From contig WJKO01000500.1 of the NCBI GenBank assembly GCA_014729055.1, forward strand, positions 1 through 6,944: DNA of 6,944 bases, written 5' to 3'. A model generated the notes under the pieces. It was not told the DNA's origin and searched no databases. It saw only the letters and a list, made by a program, of their open reading frames with translations. A program made the translations under genes and the position numbers. Source of the stretch: Promethearchaeota archaeon (GTDB lineage Archaea; Asgardarchaeota; Lokiarchaeia; Sigyniarchaeales; Promethearchaeaceae). Below, piece after piece: positions 6,819 through 6,944 of the stretch. Position 1 is the first letter of the stretch. Every line of letters begins with the position of its first letter.

Positions 6819-6944
6819 ATGAAAAAGTTTAATTCCTCTGAATCGCAAGATTGGGAAAATTTACACGTAATTTCGATAAATAAGGAACCACCGAGAAATA
6901 CATCAATTCCATTTTGTTATAATAATAACGCCAAATCATGTAAT
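6819..6944 (+). CDS. Glycoside hydrolase family 2 (beta-galactosidase-like), N-terminus only
   Basis: The first 42 codons of a gene run off the window without a stop. The start MKKFNSSESQDWENLHVISI continues with NKEPPRNTSIPF. This follows the N-terminal pattern of large GH2 beta-galactosidases, where W-[EQ]-N-P-x-V-x-x-[IL]-N-[RK]-x-P-P-R-A-T leads into the jelly-roll sugar-binding domain; E. coli LacZ also begins with a DWEN segment. Such enzymes hydrolyse terminal beta-galactosides and are usually about 1000 residues, so nearly all of it, including the catalytic glutamates, is missing here. No signal peptide is present, implying a cytoplasmic enzyme. GGAGG at 6802-6806 is an excellent ribosome binding site, 12 bases before the ATG. 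The gap after the second membrane protein is only 21 bases, so the three genes are probably co-transcribed. Family identity is fairly convincing, but the exact substrate cannot be told. Confidence 0.7.
   Translation, partial: MKKFNSSESQDWENLHVISINKEPPRNTSIPFCYNNNAKSCN

Overview
The window looks like AT-rich archaeal DNA. A lineage such as the Asgard or a related mesophilic group is a guess from gene style, not something I could test. The support is: TATA-like boxes about 60-70 bases ahead of start codons with oligo-T tracts after genes; purine-rich ribosome binding sites; a short protein with a C-terminal CPYCG/CHYCG zinc ribbon; and lysine/isoleucine/asparagine-rich proteins. No RNA gene, CRISPR array or insertion sequence was seen.

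Layout, left to right. (1) Bases 2-520 are the 3' half of a zinc-type (MDR) sugar-alcohol or threonine dehydrogenase, cut by the window edge. (2) Bases 613-3357 encode a 914-residue gamma-class DNA adenine methyltransferase with its own target-recognition region and an unusual C2HC zinc finger near the C-terminus. (3) Convergent with it, 3430-4122 (minus) encodes a hypothetical protein with an Arg/Tyr-rich N-terminus and a C-terminal zinc ribbon. (4) Bases 4299-5243 (minus) encode a PfkB-family sugar kinase, most reminiscent of tagatose-kinase-like members. (5) Divergent from the kinase, a tight plus-strand operon carries two tandem paralogous seven-helix membrane proteins (5374-6093 and 6105-6797), then the start of a glycoside hydrolase family 2 beta-galactosidase-like gene (6819 to the window end).

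The right half reads as a small sugar-use locus: a galactosidase-like enzyme, two membrane proteins of unknown role and a sugar kinase, facing away from one control region. That region has a 16-bp near-palindrome with a TATA-like core that could serve both directions. The dehydrogenase at the left edge may belong to the same metabolism. The methyltransferase and zinc-ribbon genes sit between these sugar genes like a separate, defence- or epigenetics-related insert. No restriction nuclease is visible beside the methyltransferase. The most novel items are the paired seven-helix proteins coupled to the hydrolase, the zinc-finger methyltransferase, and the symmetric divergent promoter.
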